Source: Segetibacter koreensis DSM 18137
GTDB lineage: Bacteria; Bacteroidota; Bacteroidia; Chitinophagales; Chitinophagaceae
Direction of reading: 5' to 3'
Assembly: GCF_000374045.1 (NCBI RefSeq)
Contig: NZ_KB893381.1
Coordinates: 194,467-258,466, forward strand
Length of the DNA stretch: 64,000 nucleotides
Both the position numbers and the translations under genes were made by a program. Every line of letters starts with the position of its first letter. The stretch's first letter is position 1. The notes under the pieces are model-generated. The model saw only the letters and a program-made list of their open reading frames with translations, was not told where the DNA came from and made no database searches. Below, piece after piece: positions 63,724 to 64,000 of the stretch.

Positions 63724-64000
63724 TTAGCAGTAGTGCATTACCTTGTCATACAGTTCTTTCAGTTGGGTATCACCGAAACCATAAATACTTTCCCTACTCC
63801 AGAATTCTTTAAATACCTGCCGAAAATCTCGTGAAATATTTTTGGTGATCTCTTCCAAAACTCTTTCAGGTCTTCCCTTCATGCCATCTTTTGGAAAACG
63901 TTCAACATGCGCTTTTACTACTTCTTGCAAATACGGAAAAACGGGAGATTGATTTTTTGCAAGACGAATTAATTCTTCAAGATCGTCACTCTTATAAGCT
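63724..64000 (-). CDS. C-terminal part of an unassigned protein (runs off the window end)
   Basis: The minus-strand frame ending with TAA at 63724-63726 is open to the window edge, at least 91 residues. It reads YKSDDLEELIRLAKNQSPVF, PYLQEVVKAHVERFPKDG and RESIYGFGDTQLKELYDKVM. The FPYL...H..RFP and YGFGD..L..LYDK patterns resemble DUF1835/DUF3658-type proteins, but this is from memory and tentative. Codon use and amphipathic helices support a real gene. Confidence 0.6.
   Translation of the reverse strand, partial: AYKSDDLEELIRLAKNQSPVFPYLQEVVKAHVERFPKDGMKGRPERVLEEITKNISRDFRQVFKEFWSRESIYGFGDTQLKELYDKVMHYC

Overview
The window looks like a chromosomal piece of a low-GC member of the Bacteroidota, most likely a Chitinophagaceae relative. 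The signs are a SusC/RagA receptor, a GLPGLI protein, two proteins ending in type IX secretion (T9SS) sorting domains, a CusA-TolC fusion pump, a tmRNA tag ending in YAMAA, AT-rich leaders without Shine-Dalgarno sequences, and promoters close to the Bacteroidota pattern TTTG-N19-TAnnTTTG. Placement is by family knowledge only.

Layout. 1-6.9 kb: a SusC-type receptor that runs off the left edge, then a tightly packed PAS kinase / response regulator / REC-PAS-kinase / response regulator cluster. 7-12 kb: a PolX-PHP protein with an altered polymerase site and a secreted GloVer-repeat protein. 12-17 kb: two different glycogen branching enzymes (GH13_9 type with a 190-residue lysine-rich tail, and GH13_8 type). 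17-21 kb: a TonB-type outer-membrane protein, a GLPGLI protein and a VOC protein. 21.6-24 kb: rplK-rplA-rplJ-rplL, without rpoBC or nusG beside it. 24.5-27 kb: dnaB and a cold-shock gene.

27-40.4 kb is a metal (probably copper) homeostasis locus. It holds a CopA-type ATPase, a CopZ-like chaperone, an HYC_CC_PP protein, a periplasmic HMA protein, a Met/His-rich outer-membrane protein and a 19-cysteine four-helix-bundle protein. A convergent operon follows, with an accessory protein, a CusA-TolC fusion and its membrane-fusion adaptor. Together they could move metal from cytoplasm to periplasm and out of the cell, and store the rest. A 13-bp near-palindrome stands exactly 32 bp upstream of the -7 element of both the ATPase and the chaperone gene.

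40.7-49 kb: an HNH endonuclease, a DUF1566-like lipoprotein, a Gfo/Idh/MocA oxidoreductase, an esterase-like hydrolase, a GH97 glycosidase and a membrane-anchored MutS-like ATPase. 49.1-51.5 kb: tmRNA followed by a gene-poor stretch with a frameshifted excisionase-like gene and a 16-bp inverted repeat pair, which looks like an eroded island at ssrA. 51.5-56.6 kb: a PAS kinase, a PhnB-like VOC protein and a secreted PQQ-propeller enzyme. 56.7-62.9 kb is a decay zone. It has two copies of an exbD-derived fragment, remnants of an MmeI-like methyltransferase, a lipoprotein, a response regulator, an MscS channel and an alpha/beta hydrolase, mixed with intact DUF4136 and DUF2254 genes. The right edge cuts through an unassigned gene.
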